From Arsenophonus sp052174475 (GTDB lineage Bacteria; Pseudomonadota; Gammaproteobacteria; Enterobacterales; Enterobacteriaceae): DNA of 64,000 nucleotides. The DNA lies in NCBI GenBank assembly GCA_052174475.1, contig JBQMRO010000023.1:1-64000 (forward strand), in the 5' to 3' direction. A program made the position numbers and the translations under genes. Shown here one piece after another: positions 10,269 through 20,459 of the stretch (the first letter of the stretch is position 1; each line of letters starts with the position of its first letter). Below the pieces are notes generated by a model, which worked only from the letters and a program-made list of their open reading frames with translations, was not told where the DNA came from and did no database searches.

Positions 10269-11246
10269 ATGAACAAAAAAGGAATAAAAAGAGTTGGCGT
10301 TTTAAGCAGTGGTGGTGATGCGCCAGGAATGAATGCTATTATCCGTAGCATTGTGCGAATGGGCATTTCTGAAGATTTAGAAGTTTATGGTATTTATGAC
10401 GGCTATATGGGGCTTTATGAAAATCGAATAAAAAAACTTAACCGCTTTAGTGTTTCTAATATTATTAATCGCGGTGGTACTTTCTTAGGCTCTGCTCGTT
10501 TTCCTAAATTTCGTGATAGTGAAAAGGTAAGAGATCAAGCTATTGATAATATGAGAAAACATAATATTGATGCCTTGATTGTCATTGGTGGAGATGGCTC
10601 TTATCGTGGGGCAAAAAAGATTAGTGAAGCGGGTTTTCCATGTATAGGCGTACCTGGCACAATTGATAATGATGTTGCCGGTACTGATTATACGATTGGT
10701 TATTTTACCGCTTTAGATACCATTGTTGAAGCAATTGATCGTTTACGTGATACCTCAACTTCCCATAAACGTATTTCGATAGTTGAAATAATGGGGCGCC
10801 ACTGTGGTGATTTGACTTTATCCGCGGCTATTGCTGGAGGCTGTGAGTTTGTAGTATTGCCAGAAATACCTTTTGATAAGAAAGAGTTACTGAAAAAAAT
10901 TAAGTCTGACTTAGCAAGAGGTAAACGTCATGCGATCGTTGCTATTACTGAACACATTTATGATGTTAATGAATTGGCGAAATATCTTGAAAAAGAAACT
11001 AGGCATGAGACACGAGCAACTGTTTTAGGTCATATTCAGCGAGGTGGTACTCCAGTAGCCAGTGATCGTGTTCTGGCGTCCCGCATGGGTGCTTATTCTA
11101 TTCAATTACTTTTACAGGGGTATAATGGCCGCTGTGTTGGTATTCAAAATAATAAACTAGTTCATCATGATATTATTAATGTAGTTGAAAGTATGCAACG
11201 TAAGTTTAAGCAGGATTGGTTAGATACGGCAAAAAAACTTTATTAA
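10269..11246 (+). CDS. pfkA: ATP-dependent 6-phosphofructokinase I
   Basis: Phosphorylates fructose 6-phosphate to fructose 1,6-bisphosphate, the committed step of glycolysis. It has 325 residues and aligns with E. coli PfkA (320) to the shared C-terminal DTAKKLY. The nucleotide-binding GGDAPGMN is at residues 15-22, GGDG at 107-110, and the catalytic TIDND at 131-135 with base Asp133. RFP and MGRHCGDL follow in the expected order. A GAGG ribosome site precedes the ATG. The N-terminus is a few residues longer than E. coli, but no other start is better placed. Neighbouring E. coli genes (fieF, sbp, tpiA) are absent. A stem-loop just downstream probably ends the transcript. Only phosphofructokinase in the window. 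Confidence 0.96.
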   Translation: MNKKGIKRVGVLSSGGDAPGMNAIIRSIVRMGISEDLEVYGIYDGYMGLYENRIKKLNRFSVSNIINRGGTFLGSARFPKFRDSEKVRDQAIDNMRKHNIDALIVIGGDGSYRGAKKISEAGFPCIGVPGTIDNDVAGTDYTIGYFTALDTIVEAIDRLRDTSTSHKRISIVEIMGRHCGDLTLSAAIAGGCEFVVLPEIPFDKKELLKKIKSDLARGKRHAIVAITEHIYDVNELAKYLEKETRHETRATVLGHIQRGGTPVASDRVLASRMGAYSIQLLLQGYNGRCVGIQNNKLVHHDIINVVESMQRKFKQDWLDTAKKLY

Positions 11247-11287
11247 TTTTCTTGATTAGATTTTAATCAAAAAAGTTGCGATAGAGA

Positions 11288-11312
11288 ACTTCATAAATTT
11301 ATGAAGTTTTTA
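11288..11312 (+). terminator. pfkA terminator hairpin
   Basis: Perfect 20-base palindrome ACTTCATAAATTTATGAAGT (11288-11307) followed by TTTTATT, 41 bases after the pfkA stop. The stem is AT-rich, hence weak by E. coli standards. Confidence 0.5.
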
Positions 11313-13085
11313 TTGTGTTATTTTGTGCTTGTTATATTTTTAGTTACCTATTGTGTTATTAACTACTTTAGTTAAATATTGAGATATAGATTTAATTTAT
11401 TTCTATGAAAATAGAACATCATCTTACTCTGTAACCTATTTATTTTCAACTAAATAATATAATTCAGTTTTATATAAATTGTGATTAAAAGCTTCAAATA
11501 GATCTGATAATAATTGTGCTTGTTTTAAGAGCAAATTGTTGTCACTTCTGTAAGTGCGAGCATATTAGATGCAATTCCTTCTGTTAATATGAGTAACATT
11601 CCGTAATAGTTTGGTATAATTATCATGATTACATTCTTCGATATTATCACCAGGTAAGTAAATTATTTGTTTAGTCCACGCTTTGCTGGCATTATTGCAG
11701 TAATGAGCTAACTTAGCTATCGCATATTATACAAGTTTATAATATGTAGTTAATTTACTTTACTGAAAATAGATAGTAAAGGTACTTTTCTTATTTATCA
11801 TGAAAATCGAGTCTGTAATCAGATGTCATAGCTTAAACTAAATCAGATTCATCATTAAATTATAGATATATACAAAGTAAGTCAAGATAATATCTTATTG
11901 TATTAATTTTTTTAAATAATCGGTATAAACCTTTAGTAAGTAATTGATTTCAATATCATCTATATGAACATCTTTTGAATCATCTTTATATTCGAGATTT
12001 GTCGATAGTACCGATAATAAAATTCGTTTATCTAATAAAAAACAAAGATAAGATAGTAATCTTTATTTTATAAAATATAAGGTTACGAATCATCGTGACG
12101 GAGTATAAGAATATGAATCTCTTTTAATGGCCTATACCATAGGTAGATTTTAATTGTGATCATTTATTAATGAAGGATTAGCCTAATTACTCAGTTGGGT
12201 TTACTAATCTTTTACTTACTAAGTTTCTTTTTATTCGTACAGAATTCTTTTGCTTATATAATCTAGAAGTGCATTCTTACGCTAGGTTTGCGTTGCTTTA
12301 GTCCGAATTTGGACTTCATCTTTATATCTGAGAATTTATTGTGCATTGAGGAAGACTAAACATTCATCTCATCTACCTAACAATTTAAATATTTAAAACT
12401 TTTTTTTAATTTTATTTTAAGGATAGAGTTTTATCATATTAGCTTTTTTATTTCCTGGTAGACTGGTATATTTACCGAGATGATTATAAAGGAAAAGGAT
12501 CGGCACGGATCATCCAGGCCGGATGAAGATAAGTTTTATGAGGTAACTGAAAAAACATAAAGAAAACGATATTAGGAGTGAGTAAGCTTGAATAAAACTT
12601 CACTCTCGGCCGGCGATTTAGTTTCATTAACTAAACGAAATTCATAATATTTTAAATGCTTAATCTTACATAGGATTGAGTTTGGAACTAGTAAAAGAAA
12701 TCGCTCTAACAAGATCTTAACTTCTAAGTAGTGATAGTCCTAACCTTGACCAGCATCAGTAATACCAATACCTAGAACAATTAAATCTTTTATTTCCATG
12801 CGTCTAGAAATGTTTAGAATTATTTAAATATGTTTGTATCCATGATAATTTTAATTCAATTAGGGTTGAAATTTAACTATTATTAAACAGAGAAAAACAA
12901 TTAAATTAATTCTATTTATCTTTTGCTGTAGAATAGACCAAAAATAGCAAGCTTATTTAGAAAATGAATATTAATCTAAAGTAAATATATTTATCTTATA
13001 AAGCACTATAGCTACAGAATAGAGAAAGAAATAAGAAAATCTTCTGCGATAGAATAAGGGTAGCATATTTCAAGTATTATATAAG
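11313..13085. other. Long non-coding stretch with unassigned remnants
   Basis: No intact gene. A minus-strand coding-like remnant at about 11470-11730 reads HYCNNASKAWTKQIIYLPGD then NIEECNHDNYTKLLRNVTHI and, after a few stops, NNLLLKQAQLLSDLFEAF. I could not assign it. Another minus-strand fragment near 12590-12790 contains KDLIVLGIGITDAGQG. The rest is AT-rich with stops in all frames. Gene decay followed by base drift to AT is the likely history. Confidence 0.4.
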
Positions 13086-13089
13086 GAAA

Positions 13090-13465
13090 GAACAAGTTTC
13101 AGATCTTTAATTACAAGAGATTAATAGAGTTATGTGAGGAATGAGATTCTTGAAGAGTTTAATGCAGAGTATGTTAGCGCTGTTTTCTTAAGCTAATTAT
13201 TGATAATGAGTACATCTTTTGCTTGGGTGGAACTAAATGGTGCAAAATCTTTGCCAATTAGCATGAAATTAGTTATTATTACCTAATAACCTGGGATATT
13301 TAGGGAGTTATTTAAGGAATTCTATATTTAAAATGTGAACAGTTATATCAACAGATTAAAGGATAATTGAGCTTTATCCATAGTGGAGAGTCTTTATTTA
13401 CCCAATTATCTTACCTGGAAAAGATTGTTTGAAACCATAACAATTGAAATACAGATGTAGCTAGA
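13090..13465 (+). mobile_element. 3' fragment of an IS1595-family (ISPna2-like) element
   Basis: Shares sequence with the ends of the copies at 34.2-34.6 kb and 51.05-51.4 kb: TTGAAGAGTTTAATGCAGAG (about 13150), then a region equivalent to QNVNSYIxxLKG, then AAGATTGTTTGAAACC (about 13420) for the C-terminal FETxTIEMQT segment. The 5' half of the element is missing. A hairpin, AGCTCTCT (13467-13474) with AGAGAGCT (13478-13485), follows its end. Confidence 0.6.
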
Positions 13466-13599
13466 AAGCTCTCTCTAAGAGAGCTAATATTCTTTAGTAA
13501 GTATAGCCATTAATTTATTAGATCCGCAACTCCATTAAATACGTTCCTCAAAGCACTACAAAGCTTTTATGACTGACATGAATCCAAATAAATCGTGTT

Positions 13600-13910
13600 A
13601 TAGTCAAAATTGGTGGCGGAAAACGGCTCTGAATCAGCTTGAAGCTAGATGGAACTAGAAGTATTAGATGGTTATCTAGTCGTAGCGTTGATAATAAGAA
13701 AATCTATCGAGGTAACTTCAGTATTATCCGCGGATATCTGGAAAGTAATCTATAGCACCAATGTTATTGAATTAGTTCAGCAGCAGTTCTAAAACTGATG
13801 AAAACTAAAGGCTTGTTTTCTTTTCTAACGAGAAAATTTTGTTGAAGTTGCTTTACCTGTATTGATGAAAGCAATACAGAAGTAGACAGTAGTCACTCAT
13901 AATTAGAATT
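13600..13910 (+). mobile_element. 3' fragment of an IS256-family (type 2) element
   Basis: Fragments read ALNQLEARW (about 13632), then KVIYSTNVIELVQQQF (about 13740), then KLKACFLF. They correspond to the C-terminal IYTTNAIESVHRQFRKLTK region that typifies IS256-family transposases. It has clear nucleotide similarity to the minus-strand copy at 51.8-53.0 kb. It abuts the IS1595 scrap, so the 13.1-13.9 kb segment is a mosaic of two broken elements. Confidence 0.55.
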
Positions 13911-14285
13911 TAACATTCTTGCAATTAATTATTTATTTTGATAGCTGACGTTAATAGCATGATTACCCTGTAATATTCTAACGTGATATGGAATTCTGAA
14001 CACTTCTATTTCAATTGTGATGATCTCCTTGTTATTTATATTTTTTGAATACTCTAGACTATCCTGTCATTATTCTTATTGTTCATTGAAATTTTCTTCT
14101 TAATACTAAGAAGAGGTATTAAGTTTTGAACTCTAACTTAGGTAGAAGTATTATTTTAATCATCAGTCAATTTGAGTGATGATTTCTGTTTTATTATCTG
14201 TAATTTAATTACCCTGACTTATCTCAGGTAGATCCTGTTTATTTTACATCAATCTAGATTATCGCATTTTTCTTGTTTAAGCACA
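13911..14285. other. Spacer, nothing recognised
   Basis: AT-rich with stops in all frames. I see no gene or repeat here apart from short T-rich runs. Confidence 0.4.
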
Positions 14286-14289
14286 TTAC

Positions 14290-14685
14290 CTTCTATTAGA
14301 AGGTCCGTAAAAACCTGAGAAATCTGGAGCCTACCCCAGGGTGTGCTAAAAAATTTTTGCACGCAGAGATTTGTACAAACATCTTCCTTCATGAAGATAG
14401 ACTACTTTTTATCGTTACCATGATTGGTAAGCATGGTAACGATATTGTTATCAAAAGAATATATAAAATAGAAAAAAATGAGGATTAGTAAGTTTAACTT
14501 ATGGTTAATATCACTAAAATTAGTGGTTAGATTAAAAAAGATCTTAACTAATGAAGTTGTAACTTACAATAAATCCAGAAAAACGATTTTATTTCCTTTT
14601 GTCAATAAAAGGAAGTTTTTACTCTTTAATTAAATGGAGATTAAATTTCTTAATCATTAAATATAAACCGTTAATTAGGTTTTTA
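14290..14685 (+). mobile_element. 3' scrap of an IS91-like element
   Basis: Starts in sequence homologous to the C-terminal end of the other IS91-like copies (GATTTGTACAAACATCTTCC at 14367, matching the motif near 49670 and 8870). It ends with the same hairpin, CTTTTGTCAATAAAAGG, and an AATTTCTTAATCATTAA-like end. About 1.5 kb of the element is missing on the left. It lies immediately downstream of spoT, where E. coli has trmH. Confidence 0.5.
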
Positions 14686-14733
14686 AATAACGATCACTTG
14701 ATGAATGCGAATATAATGGTTTAAATTTATAGC

Positions 14734-16851
14734 TTAGTTCCGGTTACGGCTAATACATAAAACATCAGTCAGGATACGAATTTTTTTCATAATATTAGCT
14801 AATTGAATACGATTCTTAGCGGTTAAGCGAATAAATACACAATATACACACCCATCTTTCTCTTCGGTATTCATACTCTGAATACTAGAATTTGCATTAT
14901 TAATTGCTGCTGTTAAATTAGCTAATGCCCCTTGGTGATTTATCATATCGACTTTAATTTCAGCAATGAAGTTGTTATTAACCCCCTCATCCCATTCTCC
15001 TTCTATAAACTTCTCCGGCTCTTTTTGATAGCCTTGAATATTATGGCAAGACTCATGGTGTATAAATAAACCTTTACCTGCTCTAATATGAGCAACAATG
15101 GGATCACCGGGAATGGGGCGACAACATTTAGCAAAAGTAATTAATACCCCTTCTGCTCCTTTAATCGGTAGTTTACTACGGTTATAACTATTATCTGCAA
15201 TAACGTTATTTATATTAGAATTGCCTAGTAAATTATGCGCTACAACGACACTCATGGTATTACCAAGACCAACTTCAGCGAGCAAATCATCAATTGAGTG
15301 AAGTTTCATTCTTGCTAGTTCTTTATTGATATTTTCTTGAGGAATGTCGCCTAATTTCTTGTCATTACCTAAAGCATGATTGAGTAAGCGACGACCTAAA
15401 CTAATCGAATCTTCTTGCTTAAAATTTTTAAGTAATTGGCGTATTTTTGTTCTTGCTTTGGAACTAACAACGAAATTTAGCCAGGTTGCGTTTGGCCTTG
15501 CGTCAGGTGCGGTAATAATTTCTATGGTTTGCCCGGTACACAATGATTGGGATAAAGGATGAGGTTGATGATCTACCCGAGCTTCAACACAGGCATGACC
15601 TATATCAGTATGAACAGCGTAAGCGAAATCAACCGGAGTTGCACCAGTAGGTAATTCAACAATTTTACCTTCTGGAGTGAAAACATAGATTTCATCAGGA
15701 AAAAGATCAGATTTTACACTTTCGATGAATTCAAAAGAATTACCTGCGCTTTGTTGTAGTTCTAGTAGACTTTGCATCCAGCGTTGCGCTCTAATTTGAG
15801 CAGTTGTGCTAGATTCCCTTTGTTCTTTATATGCCCAATGAGCAGCGACACCCATTTCTGCCATTTGATCCATATCTTCAGTACGAATTTGTACTTCAAT
15901 GGGTATCCCATGTGGGCCAATCATTGAGCTATGTAAAGATTGATAGCCATTTGCTTTTGGAATCGCAATGTAATCTTTTACACGCCCTGGCCTAGGATTA
16001 TATAAACTATGCACCTGCCCAAGAACGCGGTAACATGTATCAACGTCCTTAACAATAATCCGAAAGGCATAAATATCCATAATTGAGTGGAACTGTTGCT
16101 CTTTCAGGTGCATTTTGCGATATATTGAATAGAGATGTTTTTCTCGACCACATACACGGCAAGGAATCCTAGCTTCTAATAATCGACCTTCAATTTCTGC
16201 TAATATTTTTTGTATCATCTCTTTTCGGTTACCACGAGCGGCTTTTACGACCTCTTTAATAACTCGGTAGCGATTAGGATAGAGTGCTTCAAAGCCTAGT
16301 TCTTCCAATTCAGTTTTGAGATGATGAATACCAAGACGATGTGCCAGCGGGCTATAAATTTCTAATGTTTCTCTCGCGATCCGACGTCGCTTGTCAGGAC
16401 GAAGAGAACCTAAAGTACGCATATTGTGAGTTCGATCTGCAAGTTTGATTAAAATAACACGGATATCTTGTACCATAGCCATAATCATTTTACGAAAATT
16501 TTCTGCTTGAGCTTCTTTTTTATCGCGAAAGTTGAGTTTGTCAAGTTTTGATACTCCTTCAACTAGACCAGCAAGAGTTTTACCAAAAAGCTGTTTTATA
16601 TCCTGGAAAGTTGTCGGAGTATCCTCGATAATATCGTGTAACAATGCAGCCATTAATGTTTCATGATCTAAACGCATTTCCGCTAAAATGCATGCTACCG
16701 CGACTGGATGCGTAATATAAGGTTGACCACTTGAACGGGTTTGACCTTCATGTGCATCCCGGGCAACAAGATAAGCTTGTTTCAGTAACGATACATGCTC
16801 TTTTGGCAGATAGTCCTGAACGATTTGATTGAGGCTTTCAAACAGGTACAA
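14734..16851 (-). CDS. spoT: Bifunctional (p)ppGpp synthetase/hydrolase SpoT
   Basis: Makes and degrades the alarmone (p)ppGpp in response to starvation. It has 705 residues and is collinear with E. coli SpoT (702). The hydrolase HD domain has the metal-binding His72-Asp73 in LHDIIEDTP. The synthetase domain is around residues 220-340 with RVKDYIAIPKANGYQSLH. The TGS domain is near 390-450 (DEIYVFTPEGKIVELPTGA), followed by the helical/zinc-finger-like region with FAKCCRPIPGDP and an ACT domain at the C-terminus (HQGALANLTAAI). It begins 20 bases after rpoZ in the same direction, so it belongs to the gmk-rpoZ-spoT operon. trmH and recG, which follow in E. coli, are gone. Both catalytic domains look intact, notable in a genome that has discarded many regulators. 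Confidence 0.96.
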   Translation of the reverse strand: MYLFESLNQIVQDYLPKEHVSLLKQAYLVARDAHEGQTRSSGQPYITHPVAVACILAEMRLDHETLMAALLHDIIEDTPTTFQDIKQLFGKTLAGLVEGVSKLDKLNFRDKKEAQAENFRKMIMAMVQDIRVILIKLADRTHNMRTLGSLRPDKRRRIARETLEIYSPLAHRLGIHHLKTELEELGFEALYPNRYRVIKEVVKAARGNRKEMIQKILAEIEGRLLEARIPCRVCGREKHLYSIYRKMHLKEQQFHSIMDIYAFRIIVKDVDTCYRVLGQVHSLYNPRPGRVKDYIAIPKANGYQSLHSSMIGPHGIPIEVQIRTEDMDQMAEMGVAAHWAYKEQRESSTTAQIRAQRWMQSLLELQQSAGNSFEFIESVKSDLFPDEIYVFTPEGKIVELPTGATPVDFAYAVHTDIGHACVEARVDHQPHPLSQSLCTGQTIEIITAPDARPNATWLNFVVSSKARTKIRQLLKNFKQEDSISLGRRLLNHALGNDKKLGDIPQENINKELARMKLHSIDDLLAEVGLGNTMSVVVAHNLLGNSNINNVIADNSYNRSKLPIKGAEGVLITFAKCCRPIPGDPIVAHIRAGKGLFIHHESCHNIQGYQKEPEKFIEGEWDEGVNNNFIAEIKVDMINHQGALANLTAAINNANSSIQSMNTEEKDGCVYCVFIRLTAKNRIQLANIMKKIRILTDVLCISRNRN

Positions 16852-16871
16852 GGCAGGCCCTACCTTTTCAG

Positions 16872-17147
16872 TTAACGACGACCTTCAGCAATAGCGGACA
16901 CTGCTTGCATTTCTGCAACTTTTTGTTCTTGTTGTTCTTGATGTTCGCGGACATCAAGAACTTGAGCATTAATCAATCCTAATTCTATTTCGCGCAGTGA
17001 AATAACAGTGACCTTATCGTTTTCTTCTTTAATTAAAGGGGTTTTACCACTAATTTGTAATTGACGCGCACGACGTGCTGCAACTAAAACTAAGTCGAAA
17101 CGGTTACCAATTTTTTTTACTGCATCTTGAACTGTTACACGTGCCAT
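16872..17147 (-). CDS. rpoZ: RNA polymerase omega subunit
   Basis: Omega wraps the beta-prime C-terminus, aids RNA polymerase assembly and contributes to a ppGpp binding site. It has 91 residues, as in E. coli, beginning MARVTVQDAVKKIGNRFDLV and ending AEGRR. The conserved RRARQ and NDKVTVISLREIE segments are present. A good AGGAG ribosome site lies about 8 bases before the ATG. It sits between gmk (51 bases upstream) and spoT (20 bases downstream), so omega is co-expressed with the (p)ppGpp enzyme, the normal enterobacterial arrangement. Confidence 0.97.
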   Translation of the reverse strand: MARVTVQDAVKKIGNRFDLVLVAARRARQLQISGKTPLIKEENDKVTVISLREIELGLINAQVLDVREHQEQQEQKVAEMQAVSAIAEGRR

Positions 17148-17198
17148 AATATGACTCCTAAGATAAAGAAATGAACGGATATAATGCTGAACCTTTAC

Positions 17199-17822
17199 TC
17201 AGTCTGCCAATAATTTATTAATTAAAGTATTATGTCGCTGAATCTGATGTTTTGAACGTAGACGCTCAGAGCGAATAATACATTCTAAATCTCCTAATGC
17301 AGTATTGAAATCATCATTTACAATAATGTAATCATATTCATTATAATGTTTTATTTCAGCGATCGCTTGTGCCATCCGTTGATTAATTATTTTTTCGCTA
17401 TCTCGTCCGCGATCACGCAAACGGCATAGTAACTGATTTTTGGAAGGCGGTAAGATAAAAATAGTGCGAGCGGATGGTATTTTTTGACAGACTTGTTGTG
17501 CACCTTGCCAATCGATATCTAAAAATATATCGACTTCACTATTAATAATTTCTTTGATAATTGTACGGGAAGTTCCATAATAATTACCAAAAACACAGGC
17601 ATACTCAAGAAAATCATTATCTTCAATCATTTTCTGAAATTTACTTTTAGTAATGAAATAGTAATGTTCACCATTTTTTTCACCATCGCGTATTTCTCTA
17701 GTGGTATACGAAATAGAAACTTGTGTATCATATAAAAGCTGAGTTTTTAATAATGCCTGAATAAGACTTGATTTCCCTGCACCACTCGGGGCAGATATAA
17801 TATATAACGTTCCTTGGAACAT
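17199..17822 (-). CDS. gmk: Guanylate kinase
   Basis: Phosphorylates GMP to GDP with ATP, needed for nucleic acid precursors. It has 207 residues, matching E. coli Gmk. The P-loop APSGAGKSS is at residues 11-19. The GMP-binding part contains SYTTREIRDGEKNGEHYYF and the Tyr-rich VFGNYYGTS. FLDIDWQGAQQV is the conserved core strand, and RDRGRDSEKIINQRM is the lid region. It is the first gene of the gmk-rpoZ-spoT cluster. The ribosome site before its ATG is weak (AAGAAATCATC). Upstream is AT desert without a gene. Confidence 0.96.
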   Translation of the reverse strand: MFQGTLYIISAPSGAGKSSLIQALLKTQLLYDTQVSISYTTREIRDGEKNGEHYYFITKSKFQKMIEDNDFLEYACVFGNYYGTSRTIIKEIINSEVDIFLDIDWQGAQQVCQKIPSARTIFILPPSKNQLLCRLRDRGRDSEKIINQRMAQAIAEIKHYNEYDYIIVNDDFNTALGDLECIIRSERLRSKHQIQRHNTLINKLLAD

Positions 17823-18568
17823 GATGATTTCTTGATTAATTGTTTAATTAATTAAAAAAATTTTTAAAAAATACAAATACTCTTTAATAGTATACACATG
17901 CAATCAGTAACATACAGCTTTAGTAACATTTTTAATGAAAGATATAAATTATTTTCAAATAATTACAATTTTTGCTATGCTTTTTGAAAAAATATTTAAT
18001 AAATATCTTCATGATTATTATCTATTTAGACTTTCTAGTAATGGAAATTATATATGAAAAGTATTTTTCATGAATGGAAATAGATGATTAAAATCATGTA
18101 TGGATTCTATTTATATATGGGTTATTTTAATTTCAATCAACTCTCGTTGTAGCTTTTTTATTATTAATTTTATTAAAAATAAATTCATCAATAGCGTTTC
18201 ATCATCAGAAAATATGTATTGGTTTAATTTGGCTTGAATTAGTTCTCATAAAGAAATTAAAGTAGCTAATTTAAAATTAAAACAGTGAAATTAAGAATAT
18301 TATTCATATGGTTAAAGCTTGGCTGATGATAAAACTTATGATTAAATTTTTGCGTTATGGAAGTTTTAGTTAAATTATCTTCATTTGCCAATAGATAAAA
18401 CCATTTTGCTTCCTTTTTAGTTATTAGAAAATCTGTTATACACCTGTCAGGTTAAACTATTTACATAGTAAATATATTTCTATAAAAACAGCGTTTAATA
18501 TTTTTTCTTGCTATTCATATATAAATAGCGGATAATGTCTGGTATATTATTCATATACAGGTACTTAA
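17823..18568. other. AT-rich desert between gmk and ffs
   Basis: No gene, repeat or IS remnant recognised. Composition is almost entirely A and T, more extreme than the IS-derived stretches. It should contain the divergent promoters of gmk (minus) and ffs (plus), but no box is distinctive in this background. Confidence 0.4.
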
Positions 18569-18569
18569 T

Positions 18570-18677
18570 GGAGTTCTGTTGGTTCTCCCACAAAGCTAAC
18601 TTGTTAAGTTGGTCAGGTCTGGAAAGAAGCAGCCAGAACAAGGGATATATGTGCCAGGATACCGCTGACAGAACTTC
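18570..18677 (+). ncRNA. ffs: 4.5S RNA (signal recognition particle RNA)
   Basis: The RNA pairs with Ffh to target nascent membrane proteins to FtsY and the translocon. About 108 nt match E. coli 4.5S: GTTGGTTCTCCCRCAA near the 5' end, then the invariant apical domain GGTCAGGTCTGGAAAGAAGC with its GGAA tetraloop, then GTGCCAGGAT. The ends close by pairing GGAGTTCTGT (18570-18579) with ACAGAACTTC (18668-18677) in ten pairs including one G-U. In E. coli the apical position is GGTCCGGAAGG, so the substitutions here keep the loop. It is an island of conserved sequence in surrounding AT desert. Confidence 0.95.
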
Positions 18678-20455
18678 GCTAATTTAATTTTTTATAAGAT
18701 ATTTATACTTTTTAAAAGTTAACTAATCTAGTTAACAAAAATTATTTTTATGTGTTGTGTTATTAACACAACACAATATGGTTTTTATACAGAGTAAAGT
18801 TTATTTAATTTGATAAATTTTTTATTTATCTTTAGCTACTTTTATTTTTATTAAAAAATTATGTACAATTACTAATTTTAATTAAAAGAAATAGTATTTT
18901 ATTTTGTATTTTACCAATTATTATTAGTTAAGGATATTTTTAGTTAAAAACTAATTATAGTTAATAGAAGATAATTACAAGATTAATTATTGATTTAGTG
19001 AAAAAATAAATATGGTTAATTGTATTATATAACAATATAAACAATATTACGAAATAATTATCTGTGCTAAAAATTATTCTTTTTTAAAAAAAGCCAATAA
19101 TAACTATATAATAAAATTATAACATTATACTATAAGGCGTAATTGGGTAAGTTATCAGAACAGTTTTTTAAACTAAAAAAGAAATTTTTCTCATAAAGTT
19201 TATTCATGACCTACGCTATTTTAGCGTGTGCGCTAAAATAAAATAAAATAACTCAAGTTCGTCTTTAGATAATTCGTATTTATTTTTTCGATTACGTAGA
19301 TCAATGTTTATATAGTCCTTCACTTTCGTAAGTGAATTAAATAGTTAATTTTATTCATAATCTCCTTTTTTTAAATTAAAAAAACTATAAAATATGAATA
19401 TCTTTGGTTGTTTCATAAGATACGTTTTAATAAATATTTTAATATTTTTATTAAATTTTAAATAAAAATATTCATTCATTTTTGCCAATTAGAAGTGCCT
19501 ATTAGTTTTATTACCTATTTAGGTAATAAATAATAAGTTTTATATAAATTTTACAAATAAAAACAAAAAGGTATAAGTTATTCTTATATTTAATTCAAAT
19601 TAATCAATAAAATCTATGATATATTTAGTTAATAAAGTAAGTTTAACATTTTAGTTGGAATGAACATCATTTTCCAATCGATTTTATCCTATATAAAGTT
19701 AAGATCTATTTACGAGAGAGAGCATTATTTAAATACTTTAGCACTAAGTTATCATAATTCTTTAACAATTATTAATCTGTAATTACCTACATTTAAATCG
19801 TAGGTTATGGGTTATTACTAATTTTTTTAAAAAAAACCGATAAATATGATTCAATTATCATTGAATTAATATTTTTTTTGATAAAATCAAAATACTATTA
19901 ATTTGATATTTACAAAATTATAAATTTGTTTCAACAAATAATTAGAAAAATGTAAACAATTAATTTTTGTGTGCGTATAAACAAACGTAAAGCAAGTAAC
20001 CTGCTAGATATTAATCTAGCACTATTATTGGATAAATTACTATCTATTTATCTATATAAAGACAAAGTTTTATTAAATGATATTAATCAATGAACTACTT
20101 CATTGCAGATATCAATATATATAAAATTATAGTATTACTGTTTCTTTATAAAAAAGTTCTAGTAATGTACTTACAGTTATTTTTGATATAAATATTTTTA
20201 CTGAAAATTCAGAATATCTGGTTTTTTTTTAATAGAAAAATCCTGTTAACCTAACTAGGTTAATGTTTGCTTATGAAGCATTTACGTATAATAAAAAAAA
20301 TACTAAAACGAAATAAATTGCTAATGTGGTTGTTGGAATGATTTCTTCAAGAACACTACTACTTGACATAATTTTACGTATTTGAGATTAGATTGTTACT
20401 GATAAAGAGTAGTTACACGATTATTATGAATATTAATTATAGAATTATTAATAAA
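18678..20455. other. AT-rich desert, nothing recognised
   Basis: About 1.8 kb of extremely AT-rich sequence with no open frame of note and no similarity to the IS remnants of the window. A short palindrome TGTGTTGTGTTATTAACACAACACA (arms at about 18751-18775) lies 75 bases after ffs and could serve as its terminator, though no clean T-run follows. Confidence 0.4.
18751..18775 (+). terminator. Possible ffs-distal hairpin
   Basis: Arms TGTGTTGTGTTA and TAACACAACACA face each other across a short loop, a near-perfect 12-base stem. It is 75 bases beyond the mature 3' end of ffs and lacks a strong U-tract, so its role is uncertain. Confidence 0.35.
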
Positions 20456-20459
20456 TCCA

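Noticed and set aside
15380..15562. Open frame opposite spoT
   Set aside because: Shadow of the spoT coding strand.
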